The notes: a model not told the origin generated them from the sequence alone. A stretch of 7,602 bases of DNA from an uncultured Verrucomicrobiota bacterium (GCA_946612175.1 CAMOEO010000144.1:1-7602), one strand, 5' to 3'. Counted from the stretch's first letter, positions 1-6,422 are shown. Translations and numbers: made by a program.

Positions 1-54
1 GTGGCTCCGGCTGGGGCGGTGGCTCCGGCTGGGGCGGTGGCTCCGGCTGGGGCG
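1..54. repeat. Three perfect 18-bp tandem repeats coding for Pro-rich hexapeptides
   Basis: The 18-base unit GTGGCTCCGGCTGGGGCG occurs three times without a mismatch (1-18, 19-36, 37-54). The array may continue beyond the left edge. Read on the minus strand it codes for a PPPQPE-type hexapeptide in the periplasmic linker of the TonB-like protein. The unit is a multiple of three, so loss or gain of copies would change linker length without a frameshift. Confidence 0.9.
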
Positions 55-298
55 GCGGAGGAGGCGGAGGCTCCTCCGGAGGAGGGGTCTCCGGAGGAGG
101 CGGCGTGACGGGAGCGGACTCGCTCTCCTCCTCGGCGAAGGAAATCTCGACGGCGGAGAGATCGAGGCGGGGAAGGTCCGGAACGGGAGCGAAATCGAAA
201 TAGACCGCGAACGCCGCCGCCAAAAAGGCGTGGACGGCGGCGGAAATCAGGAACGCTTTGGGAAAATCGGTCATCGTCCCGACGAACGGCGGGTTCAT
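1..298 (-). CDS. TonB-like energy transducer, N-terminal part (runs off left edge)
   Basis: The minus strand is open from ATG at 298 to the window edge, giving 99 codons and no stop. The product has a short cytoplasmic N terminus and one hydrophobic segment at about residues 15-34. It then has an acidic stretch (EEESES, 56-61) and a Pro/Glu/Gln-rich region from about residue 64 with three PPQPEP-type repeats. The membrane segment holds S19-A-A-V-H23, which fits the SxxxH motif of TonB, whose His is needed for coupling to ExbB/ExbD. In the family, this architecture passes proton-motive-force energy through the periplasm to outer-membrane receptors. The C-terminal TonB fold that would confirm it lies outside the window. 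The start is supported by GGGAG six bases upstream. It is divergent from glyS. Another Pro-rich single-pass protein (TolA-like) is the main alternative. Confidence 0.75.
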   Translation of the reverse strand, partial: MNPPFVGTMTDFPKAFLISAAVHAFLAAAFAVYFDFAPVPDLPRLDLSAVEISFAEEESESAPVTPPPPETPPPEEPPPPPPPQPEPPPQPEPPPQPEP

Positions 299-304
299 GG
301 ATGT

Positions 305-310
305 CTCCCG
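305..310 (-). promoter_or_regulatory. Shine-Dalgarno site of the TonB-like gene
   Basis: On the minus strand CGGGAG lies six bases before the ATG at 298. This is one of only two clear Shine-Dalgarno sites in the window, and it fixes this ATG as the start over the in-frame ATG eight codons later. Confidence 0.6.
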
Positions 311-394
311 TTGAAACGCATCCCGGGGACCTGGGGTTCGGCACACGCGCGCCCCCATCCCGTTCCACCGGTCGATTCATGTCGATGGAAACCG

Positions 395-423
395 TTGCCG
401 CGAACGGCCGGGTGTGGTATCAT
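395..423 (+). promoter_or_regulatory. Sigma70-type extended -10 promoter of glyS
   Basis: TTGCCG (395-400, 4/6 to consensus) is followed after 17 bp by TATCAT (418-423, 5/6). TG plus one base (415-417) sits directly before it, which makes an extended -10. Transcription would begin near 430 and give a leader of about 58 bases before the glyS ATG. A perfect 7-bp inverted repeat, GGCCGGG (406-412) and CCCGGCC (424-430), brackets the -10 and could be an operator or chance. The TonB-like gene on the other strand must use a separate promoter in this spacer; I could not identify it. Confidence 0.6.
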
Positions 424-487
424 CCCGGCCATTCATCCAACCCCCAACCAGCCGGAGAGGGGCCCTCCCCTACCGGCATTCCCCCAC

Positions 488-2083
488 ATGGAAAAGAACC
501 TCGACTCGATCTCCGCCCTCTGCAAGCGCGCGGGCTTCATCTTCCCCTCCTCCGAGATCTACGGCGGCCTCAACGGCTTCTGGGACTACGGCCCCATGGG
601 CTCGGAGCTCAAGCGCAACATCCGCGACGCCTGGTGGCACTACACCGTCCAGTGGCGCGAGGACGTCGTCGGCCTCGACGCCACGATCATCATGAACCCG
701 CGCATCTGGGAGGCCTCCGGCCACGTCGGCGGCTTCGCCGACCCGATGGTCGACTGCAAGGACTGCAAGAAGCGCCACCGCGCCGACCAGCTCTGCGAGG
801 AGCAGGGCCTCAAGCTGATCCAGGAGGGCAAGGGCTGGAAGCTCCCCGAGGGCTGCAAGTGCACCGCGTGCGGCTCGAAGAACCTCACCGAGCCGCGCTC
901 GTTCAACCTCATGTTCAAGACCTACGTCGGTCCGGTCGAGGACGACTCCGCGGTCGCCTACCTGCGCCCCGAGACGGCGCAGGCGATCTTCGCGCAGTTC
1001 CTCAACATCGTCCCGACGTCGCGCAAGAAGGTCCCCTTCGGCGTCGCGCAGTCCGGCAAGTCCTTCCGCAACGAGATCAACCCCCGCAACTACACGTTCC
1101 GTTCGCGCGAGTTCGAGCAGATGGAGCTGGAGTTCTTCATCCGCCCGGACGAGGCGGTGGAGCTCATCTGCGGCCACGTCGCCACGCTCGCGGACAACCC
1201 GGACCTCAACGGCGAGCCGCAGGAGGACTGGGGCTGGGAGGTCTGGCACAAGTACTGGGTCGAGCGCCGCCTCGAGTGGTACCGCCTCGCGGGCCTCCCA
1301 GAGTCCGACCTCCACCTCTACTGGCAGACCAAGGAGGAGCTCGCGCACTACGCCCGCGCCTGCGTCGACATCGAGTACGCGTTCCCGTTCGGCGTCCAGG
1401 AGCTCGAGGGCATCGCCGCGCGCGGGAACTTCGACCTCTCGCAGCACGAGAAGTTCTCCGGCAAGTCGATGACCGTGCAGGACGACCGCCTGCGCCTCGC
1501 CTGCGCGGAGAAGAGCGACGAGGAGAAGGCCGCGTTCAAGGCGAAGGTCGTCGCGGACTGGGTCGCGCGCGGCAAGACGCAGTTCGACGCCGAGACGTTC
1601 GTGGACCTGCTCTTCCAGGGCAAGTACGTCCCGCACGTCATCGAGCCCTCCGCCGGCACCGACCGCCTCGCGCTCGCCCTCATCTGCAACGCCTACGACG
1701 AGGAGAAGCTCGTCGACGCCAAGGGCAAGGAGGACGTCCGCACCGTCCTTCGCTTCTCGCCCGCCATCGCGCCCGTCAAGGTCGCGGTGCTCCCGCTCGT
1801 CAAGAACAACGAGGCGCTCCGCGCCAAGGCCCGCGGGCTCTACAAGGCGCTGCAGCGCAAGTGGAAGTGCGCGTGGGACGAGACCGGCGCCATCGGCCGC
1901 CGCTACCGCCGCCAGGACGAGATCGGCACGCCGTTCTGCGTGACCGTCGACTTCGACACGCTCGGCGAGGAGAAGCCGGAGCTCAAGGACACCGTCACCG
2001 TCCGCCTCCGCGACTCGATGGAGCAGATCCGCATGCCCATCGCCGAGCTCGAGGCCTACATCGCCAAGTCGATCGAGCTCTAG
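488..2083 (+). CDS. glyS: Glycyl-tRNA synthetase, single-chain (alpha2 dimer) class II type
   Basis: This 531-aa protein charges tRNA-Gly with glycine in the cytoplasm. Class II signatures are clear. The N-terminal block FPSSEIYGGLNGFWDYGPMG (19-38) and motif 1 are followed by RPETAQ (160-165), motif 2 FRNEINPR (193-200), the glycine-pocket region ARGNFDLSQH (311-320) and motif 3 EPSAGTDR (386-393). A C-terminal anticodon-binding domain starts near FSPAIAPVKVAVLPL (423-437) and ends with a conserved VTVRLRDSMEQ stretch. Cysteines C90/C93 and C125/C128 in the insert between motifs 1 and 2 look like a zinc site (inference). The frame is open upstream to an ATG at 230, but family similarity begins at 488 and the promoter at 395-423 lies downstream of 230. 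The nearest G-rich site (GGAGAGGGG, about 452-460) is too far to act as a Shine-Dalgarno sequence. plsY follows on the same strand and is probably co-transcribed. Confidence 0.95.
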   Translation: MEKNLDSISALCKRAGFIFPSSEIYGGLNGFWDYGPMGSELKRNIRDAWWHYTVQWREDVVGLDATIIMNPRIWEASGHVGGFADPMVDCKDCKKRHRADQLCEEQGLKLIQEGKGWKLPEGCKCTACGSKNLTEPRSFNLMFKTYVGPVEDDSAVAYLRPETAQAIFAQFLNIVPTSRKKVPFGVAQSGKSFRNEINPRNYTFRSREFEQMELEFFIRPDEAVELICGHVATLADNPDLNGEPQEDWGWEVWHKYWVERRLEWYRLAGLPESDLHLYWQTKEELAHYARACVDIEYAFPFGVQELEGIAARGNFDLSQHEKFSGKSMTVQDDRLRLACAEKSDEEKAAFKAKVVADWVARGKTQFDAETFVDLLFQGKYVPHVIEPSAGTDRLALALICNAYDEEKLVDAKGKEDVRTVLRFSPAIAPVKVAVLPLVKNNEALRAKARGLYKALQRKWKCAWDETGAIGRRYRRQDEIGTPFCVTVDFDTLGEEKPELKDTVTVRLRDSMEQIRMPIAELEAYIAKSIEL

Positions 2084-2094
2084 CCCCCTCCCCC

Positions 2095-2144
2095 GCCCCG
2101 CGCGGAGCCGCCGCCGCCGTCGCGGCCGCGCCGCCGCGCGGGGC
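2095..2144 (+). promoter_or_regulatory. GC-rich stem-loop between glyS and plsY
   Basis: GCCCCGCGCGG (2095-2105) and CCGCGCGGGGC (2134-2144) form a perfect 11-bp stem around 28 bases. The loop itself holds the palindrome CGCGGCCGCG (2121-2130). No T-run follows, so a classical intrinsic terminator is unlikely. The 3' arm contains GGGG (2140-2143), the only purine run close to the plsY ATG, so the stem could limit plsY translation or partly end glyS transcription. The inverted repeat is seen directly; its role is inference. Confidence 0.5.
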
Positions 2145-2154
2145 GCCCCCGTCC

Positions 2155-2868
2155 ATGAACGACACGATCCTGCTCTGCGTCTCCGCCGCGCTCGCGTACC
2201 TCGCGGGCTCGATTCCGTTCGGCTACCTGATGGGCCTCACGCGCGGCGTGGACATCCGCACCGTCGGGAGCGGCAACATCGGCGCGACCAACGTGTTCCG
2301 CACGCTCGGCCCGCGGCTCGGCGTGTTCACCTTCGCGCTCGACGCCGCGAAGGGCGTCGCCGCGGTGGCGGTCGTCCCGCAGTGCGTCCGCGCCGCCGCC
2401 GGCGCGGCGGGCGCCCCGCCGCTCGGGGCGCTCGTCGCGTGCGCCGCGGCGGTGATGCTCGGCCACGCGTTCCCGCTGTTCCTGGGGTTCCGGGGCGGGA
2501 AGGGCGTGGCGACGGGGCTCGGCCTCGCCATCGGGCTCGCGCCGCACTCGGCGCTGCTCGGGCTCGCGGTGTGGGCCGTCGTGTTCGCCGCGACGCGCTA
2601 CGTCTCCGTCGGGTCGGTCTGCGCGGCCGCCGTGGTCGGCGTCGCGCCGTGGTTCCTCGACCGGCCCGCGGACGGCGGTCCGGGATGGACGGCGGTCTGC
2701 GCGGCGATCTCGGTCCTCGCGGCCCTCGTCGTGCTCAAGCACCGCTCGAACCTCGTGCGCCTCGCGCACGGGACCGAGAACCGGTTCTGCTTCACGGAGC
2801 GGCAGCGCCGGAGCAGAGAAGCTTGTACTCGACCGAATCCAGAAGCGCCTGCCACGCCGCCTCGATGA
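2155..2868 (+). CDS. plsY: Glycerol-3-phosphate acyltransferase PlsY, with unusual C-terminal tail
   Basis: This 237-aa integral membrane protein transfers the acyl group of acyl-phosphate to glycerol-3-phosphate, giving lysophosphatidic acid, the first step of phospholipid synthesis (partner enzyme PlsX, not in this window). Family motifs are intact: GSIPFGYL (18-25), GSGNIGATNVFRTLG (38-52), GFRGGKGVATGLG (111-123) with its phosphate-binding glycines, and KHRSNLVRLAHGTENRF (195-211). Hydrophobic segments lie near 4-26, 53-74, 87-110, 120-148, 152-167 and 178-194. The ATG is chosen because the first membrane segment begins at once. No free Shine-Dalgarno site is seen; a GGGG 11 bases upstream lies in a stem. 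The conserved part ends near residue 211. The last ~25 residues (Arg/Pro-rich, from 213) are read antisense through the end of cimA and resemble no PlsY feature I know. Confidence 0.93.
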   Translation: MNDTILLCVSAALAYLAGSIPFGYLMGLTRGVDIRTVGSGNIGATNVFRTLGPRLGVFTFALDAAKGVAAVAVVPQCVRAAAGAAGAPPLGALVACAAAVMLGHAFPLFLGFRGGKGVATGLGLAIGLAPHSALLGLAVWAVVFAATRYVSVGSVCAAAVVGVAPWFLDRPADGGPGWTAVCAAISVLAALVVLKHRSNLVRLAHGTENRFCFTERQRRSREACTRPNPEAPATPPR

Positions 2869-4435
2869 GGTTCGGGGAGACGCCGACCGTCCCCCAGCGC
2901 CTCTCGCCGTCGGTGCTCTCGATCAGCACGCGCGTCGTCGCGCCCGTCGCCTCCTTCGGGTCGAGGATGCGCACGCGGAAGTCCGTCAGGACGATCTTCG
3001 CGATCTCCGGATAGAACGCGGCCAGCGCCTTGCGCAGCGCCTTGTCGAGCGCATCGACGGGGCCGTTCACACTTTCGCCCGCGGTGATCTCGGCGTGGTC
3101 GCCAACGCGGATCTTCACCGTCGCCTCGGAGAGGCACGGCTCGGAGCCGCCGCGCTTCTCGACGATCACGCGGAAGCCCTCCAGCTCGAAGAACGGCCGG
3201 TGCGCGCGGAGCGCCTTCTGCACGAGGATGCGGAACGAGGCGTCCGCCGACTCGAACGTGTAGCCCTCCGCCTCGCGCGCCTTGAGCGACGCGACGATCC
3301 GCTTCACCTCCTCGCGCGAGAGGTCCGCCGCCCCCGCGCCCGCCTGCTTGAGGCGGTAGAGCACGTTGGACGCCCCGGAGAGCTCCGAGAGCACGACGTG
3401 CCGCTCGTTGCCGACGGCCTCGGGCGGGACGTGCTCGAACGTGGCGGGGTTGCGCCGCACGCCCGAGACGTGCGTCCCGGCCTTGTGGCTGAACGCCGCC
3501 TCCCCGACGTAGGGCGCGCGCGGGTCGGGGCGCTGGTTCGCCAGGTCGTCCACCGCGAGCGAGAGGGAGCGCAGCGTGGCGAGCTTCTCCGGCGGGACCG
3601 CCGCCGCGCCGAGCTTGAGCTGCAGCGCCGGCAGGAGCGTGACGAGGTTCGCGTTGCCCGCGCGCTCGCCGTAGCCGTTCATGCAGCCCTGCACCATGCG
3701 CGCGCCGGCGCGGAACGCCTCGATGGAGTTCGCCGTCGCCAGGCCCGAGTCGTTGTGCGCGTGGATGCCGAGGAGGACGTCCGGGCCGAGCGCCCCGCGG
3801 ACCTTCGAGACGGCCGCGAAGATCTCGTGCGGGAGCGAGCCGCCGTTGGTGTCGCAGAGCGCGAGCGCCGACGCGCCGGCCTCGAGCGCGCGGCGCAGGA
3901 CCGAGAGCGCGTACTGCGGGTCGTCCTTGTAGCCGTCGAAGAAGTGCTCCGCGTCGAAGACGACCTCGCGGTCGTGCGCGCGCAGGAACGCCACCGTCTC
4001 GGAGACCATGTCGAGGTTCTCCTCGAGGGTCGTGCGGAGGACCTCGCGGACGTGGAACTTCCAGCACTTGCCGAAGATCGTCGCGACGGGCGTCTCCGCG
4101 CGCAGGAGGGCCCGGAGGAACTCGTCGTCCTCCGCGCGCGTCCCGGGGCGGCGCGTGGCGCCGAACGCGGCGATCCGGATCCGCTGGAGGCGCTCCTTCG
4201 CGACGTCGCGGAAGAACTGCATGTCGCGCTCGTTGGAGCCGGCGAAGCCCCCCTCGAGATAGGGGATGCCGAAGTCGTCGAGCAGATGCGCGAGGCGGAG
4301 CTTGCCGGCGGGGGAGAAGGTGATGCCGAGCGCCTGGGCCCCGTCCCGGAGGGTGGAGTCGTAGAGAACCGGGCCGCCCGCGGGGACGGGGGCGGGGGCG
4401 GAGGTCGCAGCGGAGGCGGAGGCGCGGGGTTTCAT
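2792..4435 (-). CDS. cimA: (R)-citramalate synthase (LeuA/HMGL-like family)
   Basis: This 547-aa enzyme should condense acetyl-CoA with pyruvate to (R)-citramalate, the threonine-independent entry to isoleucine synthesis. The TIM-barrel part starts with YDSTLRDG (25-32), carrying the metal/catalytic Asp-Arg pair. It has LCDTNGG (193-199), the metal site HAHND (H225, H227, N228) and GCMNGYGERAGNANL (250-264). The linker region shows SHKAGTHVSGV (316-326) and LSGASNVLYRLK (352-363). The C-terminal LeuA-type dimer/regulatory domain (about 395-540) ends in GVSPNLIEAAWQALLDSVEY. The spacing and the EGGFAGSN block (61-68) fit the long citramalate-synthase subfamily better than 2-isopropylmalate or homocitrate synthases. 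A low-complexity Ala/Pro leader (2-20) precedes the domain. No later usable start exists before Met72, which is inside the barrel, so the ATG at 4435 is needed. The 3' end overlaps plsY, which converges on it. Confidence 0.93.
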   Translation of the reverse strand: MKPRASASAATSAPAPVPAGGPVLYDSTLRDGAQALGITFSPAGKLRLAHLLDDFGIPYLEGGFAGSNERDMQFFRDVAKERLQRIRIAAFGATRRPGTRAEDDEFLRALLRAETPVATIFGKCWKFHVREVLRTTLEENLDMVSETVAFLRAHDREVVFDAEHFFDGYKDDPQYALSVLRRALEAGASALALCDTNGGSLPHEIFAAVSKVRGALGPDVLLGIHAHNDSGLATANSIEAFRAGARMVQGCMNGYGERAGNANLVTLLPALQLKLGAAAVPPEKLATLRSLSLAVDDLANQRPDPRAPYVGEAAFSHKAGTHVSGVRRNPATFEHVPPEAVGNERHVVLSELSGASNVLYRLKQAGAGAADLSREEVKRIVASLKAREAEGYTFESADASFRILVQKALRAHRPFFELEGFRVIVEKRGGSEPCLSEATVKIRVGDHAEITAGESVNGPVDALDKALRKALAAFYPEIAKIVLTDFRVRILDPKEATGATTRVLIESTDGERRWGTVGVSPNLIEAAWQALLDSVEYKLLCSGAAAP

Positions 4436-4442
4436 GGGGCCG

Positions 4443-4472
4443 ATTATGCCACAACCCGCCCCCGCAAAACAA
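4443..4472 (-). promoter_or_regulatory. cimA promoter, placed so that the mRNA would be leaderless
   Basis: On the minus strand TTGTTT (4472-4467) is followed after 18 bp by CATAAT (4448-4443, 5/6 to consensus). TGG directly before it makes an extended -10. Only seven bases separate the -10 from the cimA ATG at 4435, so transcription would start at or within one base of the A of ATG. No Shine-Dalgarno sequence is present in those seven bases, in keeping with a leaderless message. The sequence elements are visible; leaderless initiation is inference. Confidence 0.6.
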
Positions 4473-4499
4473 GCGCCCGCCCCCCGCTCGCGTTTTTTC

Positions 4500-4528
4500 T
4501 TGCGCAGGAGCGGAAAATCCTCTATCCT
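4500..4528 (+). promoter_or_regulatory. Putative sigma70-type promoter of the RRM gene
   Basis: TTGCGC (4500-4505) and TATCCT (4523-4528) are 17 bp apart, each 4/6 to consensus. They lie in a locally AT-richer stretch preceded by a T6 run (4493-4498). Transcription would begin near 4535 and give a leader of about 68 bases. It is back to back with the cimA promoter, with 27 bp between the two -35 elements, so one regulator could touch both. Confidence 0.45.
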
Positions 4529-4535
4529 ATGCCCC

Positions 4536-4572
4536 GTTCTTCCGCGAGGAAGCGCAAACCGGCCTTCGGGCC
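4536..4572 (+). promoter_or_regulatory. Structured 5' leader of the RRM gene: GNRA and UUCG tetraloop hairpins
   Basis: Two small stem-loops lie in tandem. The first has CTTCC (4539-4543) pairing with GGAAG (4548-4552) around GCGA, a GNRA-type loop. The stem can extend past one mismatch to 4536/4555. The second has GGCC (4561-4564) and GGCC (4569-4572) around TTCG, closed by C-G, which is the very stable cUUCGg form. An A-rich unpaired stretch (4574-4590) and AGGA (4590-4593) follow, nine bases before the ATG. The hairpins leave the ribosome site free, so they might stabilise the message or bind protein, possibly the RRM protein itself (inference). Confidence 0.5.
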
Positions 4573-4602
4573 ATCAAAAAATACATAACAGGACATACCT
4601 AC

Positions 4603-4893
4603 ATGGATATCTACGTCGGCAATCTCGCCTACGCGACAACGGACGAGGAGCTCCGCGAGCTCTTCGGCCGCCATGGGGCCGTGGATGCGGCGCGCGTGGT
4701 CAAGGATCGCGTGACCGGCCGCTCCAAGGGCTTCGGCTTCGTCGAGATGCCCAACGCCGAGGAGGCCAACGCCGCCATCGCCGCCATCAACGGCAGCGTC
4801 GTCGACGGCCGCCCCCTCCGCGTGAACGAGTCCCGCCCGCGCGAGGATCGTCCCCCGCGCAACCGGCCGCCGCGTCCCGGCACCGCCTGGTAG
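4603..4893 (+). CDS. Small single-RRM RNA-binding protein
   Basis: This 96-aa protein consists of one RNA recognition motif (about 1-77) and a short Arg/Pro-rich tail (78-96). RNP2 is IYVGNL (3-8) and RNP1 is KGFGFVEM (42-49). The aromatic positions Y4, F44 and F46 that stack on RNA bases are present. Size and layout match the bacterial Rbp-type RRM proteins known from cyanobacteria and many PVC and Bacteroidota genomes. These bind single-stranded RNA in the cytoplasm and are often linked to cold or stress responses. The Arg-rich tail (RPREDRPPRNRPPRP) could add non-specific RNA contacts. The start is supported by AGGA nine bases upstream. It has its own promoter and an intrinsic terminator, so it is probably a single-gene unit. 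The exact RNA targets cannot be read from sequence. Confidence 0.93.
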   Translation: MDIYVGNLAYATTDEELRELFGRHGAVDAARVVKDRVTGRSKGFGFVEMPNAEEANAAIAAINGSVVDGRPLRVNESRPREDRPPRNRPPRPGTAW

Positions 4894-4924
4894 CCCAAGG
4901 CCCCGCGCTTCCGCGCCCGGTCCC

Positions 4925-4968
4925 GCCCGGCCCCGCCCTTCGCGGACGGTGCGCCGGGCTTTCTTCTT
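4925..4968 (+). terminator. Intrinsic terminator after the RRM gene
   Basis: GCCCGGC (4925-4931) pairs perfectly with GCCGGGC (4953-4959). Inside, CCGCCC (4933-4938) and GGACGG (4944-4949) form a second stem with one mismatch around TTCGC. The T-rich tract TTTCTTCTT (4960-4968) follows directly. It is the only hairpin in the window with a proper T-rich tail, and it lies 31 bases after the RRM stop codon. Confidence 0.75.
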
Positions 4969-4991
4969 CCCCCCCCGATTCCCTCCCGACC

Positions 4992-6422
4992 ATGTCCGCC
5001 GCCCGTCCCTCCGCCCCCCGCGAAATCCGCTTCCGCCGCCTTGGCGCCGGCGCACGGGCGGGAATCGCCGCGCTGCTGGCCGCCGGCGTGCTGCTCGCCG
5101 CCAACGCCCTCTCCGCGCGCCTCTACGCGCACTGGACGTACCGCGGCGCCGCCGCGCTCTCGCCGGAAACCCTCCGCCTCCTCCAGGGCACGACGGGAAC
5201 CTTCGAGATCGACGCCCTCTTCGAGCACGACCACCCGTACCGCACCGCCGTGCGCGACCTTCTGCGGGAGTACGAGGAGGCCGCGCGCACCATCCCCAGC
5301 CTCGACATCCGCGTTCGGTCGATCGACTCCAACCGCGACCTTCCCGAGACCGTCGAGCTCCTGCGCCGCTACCCCGTCCCCGAAAACTCCGTCGTCGTCG
5401 TCCACGGCGGGAGCTACCGTGCGATGGACGAGTTCGAGCTCGCGGCCCCAGCCGCCCCCGGCGCGTCCGCGGAGGACGCCGGAGCGAGGCGCTTCGACGG
5501 CGATCGCGCCATCGCCTCCGCGCTGCTGCAGCTCGCCCATCCCGTCCGCTCCACCGTCTACTTCCTCTCGGGCCACGGCGAGTACGACCCCGACTCCGTC
5601 CACCCCGTCAACGGCGCCTCGACGATCGCCCACGCCCTCCGGCGCAACGGCTACGAGGTCCGGACGCTCCGCCTCTCCGAGACGCGCGACGTGCCGCCCG
5701 GCGTGCTCGTCGTCGCCGACCCCCGCACCGTCATCCCCCCGCGCGAGATCGAGGCGCTCGCCTCCTCCCTCTCCCGCGGCGGGCGCATGCTCGCGATGGT
5801 CGACGACGCGAACGGCCGTGGCCTCGGCCCCCTGCTCGAGGCCTGGGGCGTCCGCCTCTCGCCCCCGCCCGTCCCCGCGGGCGCCTCTTCGCGCGAGAAG
5901 GTCGCCGCCTCGGAGTACGTCTCCGGCCATCCCGTCACCGACCCGCTCGAGGGAACGCTCGCCGTCTTCTCCGCCCCCTTCGGCGTCGCCCCCGCGGAGG
6001 CCTCCCCCCCCGCCGCCGACCGCGCCGACAAGCCCGTCGTGACGCCGCTCGTCCTCGTCCCCGGCGCCCCCGGGGACTCCGGGCTGCGCTCCGTCGCCGT
6101 CGCCGCCGAGCTCGGCGGCGCCGATGCGAACGGCCGCCGCCGCCAGACGCGGCTCGTCGTCTTCGGCGACGCCCGCTTCGTCGCCAACGGGCTGCTCGAC
6201 GGCGGCCTCGCCGGCAACGCCTCCCTCTTCCTCTCCGCCGTGAACTGGCTCTCGGGCGGCCCGCGCCCCCTCGCGCCGCAGGGCGTCGACGCCGCGTTCG
6301 CCCCCGGCGTCGACCCCTCCCGCGGCTGGCTCCGGCTCGGCACGGCCCTCGTCGTCCTCCTGCCGCTCGCGATCTTCGTCTTCGGCGTCCTGCTCTGGAC
6401 CCCGCTCGCGCGCCGGCTCTGA
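4992..6422 (+). CDS. GldG-like ABC-transporter auxiliary membrane protein
   Basis: This 476-aa protein has a basic N terminus, a membrane segment at about 21-43, a large presumably periplasmic domain and a second membrane segment at about 449-470 with a basic end (ARRL). The layout and landmarks fit the ABC_transp_aux/GldG-type family. These include TVYFLSGHGEYDPDS (188-202), VVADPRTVIPPREIEAL (240-256) and VFGDARFVANG (390-400) with GNASLFLSAVNWL (408-420). Members usually sit beside a GldA-like ATPase and a GldF-like permease, in Bacteroidota gliding machinery or in uncharacterised transporters elsewhere. Neither partner is next to it here. The start is set by the first membrane segment. 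The bases before it are C-rich with no Shine-Dalgarno site, and no promoter is evident after the upstream terminator. An amidohydrolase follows 19 bp downstream, probably in the same transcript. The substrate is unknown. Confidence 0.75.
   Translation: MSAARPSAPREIRFRRLGAGARAGIAALLAAGVLLAANALSARLYAHWTYRGAAALSPETLRLLQGTTGTFEIDALFEHDHPYRTAVRDLLREYEEAARTIPSLDIRVRSIDSNRDLPETVELLRRYPVPENSVVVVHGGSYRAMDEFELAAPAAPGASAEDAGARRFDGDRAIASALLQLAHPVRSTVYFLSGHGEYDPDSVHPVNGASTIAHALRRNGYEVRTLRLSETRDVPPGVLVVADPRTVIPPREIEALASSLSRGGRMLAMVDDANGRGLGPLLEAWGVRLSPPPVPAGASSREKVAASEYVSGHPVTDPLEGTLAVFSAPFGVAPAEASPPAADRADKPVVTPLVLVPGAPGDSGLRSVAVAAELGGADANGRRRQTRLVVFGDARFVANGLLDGGLAGNASLFLSAVNWLSGGPRPLAPQGVDAAFAPGVDPSRGWLRLGTALVVLLPLAIFVFGVLLWTPLARRL

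Noticed and set aside
299..400. Promoter for the TonB-like gene on the minus strand
   Set aside because: I looked for -35/-10 pairs and found only weak matches, so none is reported.
230..487. Possible 86-residue N-terminal extension of glyS from ATG 230
   Set aside because: It lies upstream of the likely promoter and partly under the divergent TonB-like gene. Its translation looks random (Arg/Pro-rich), and family similarity starts at 488.
424..487. T-box or other riboswitch before glyS
   Set aside because: The predicted leader is only about 58 bases, with no T-box sequence, specifier loop or terminator/antiterminator pair.
301..2154. Long open frame overlapping glyS and running into plsY (frame of 301-2868)
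   Set aside because: It is the stop-free alternate frame expected in GC-rich coding DNA. The glyS part is Arg/Pro-rich nonsense, and only the part from 2155 is a real protein.
2598..4472. Long minus-strand open frame overlapping cimA
   Set aside because: It is a shifted-frame shadow of cimA with low-complexity Arg/Gly/Pro translation. The cimA frame carries every family motif.
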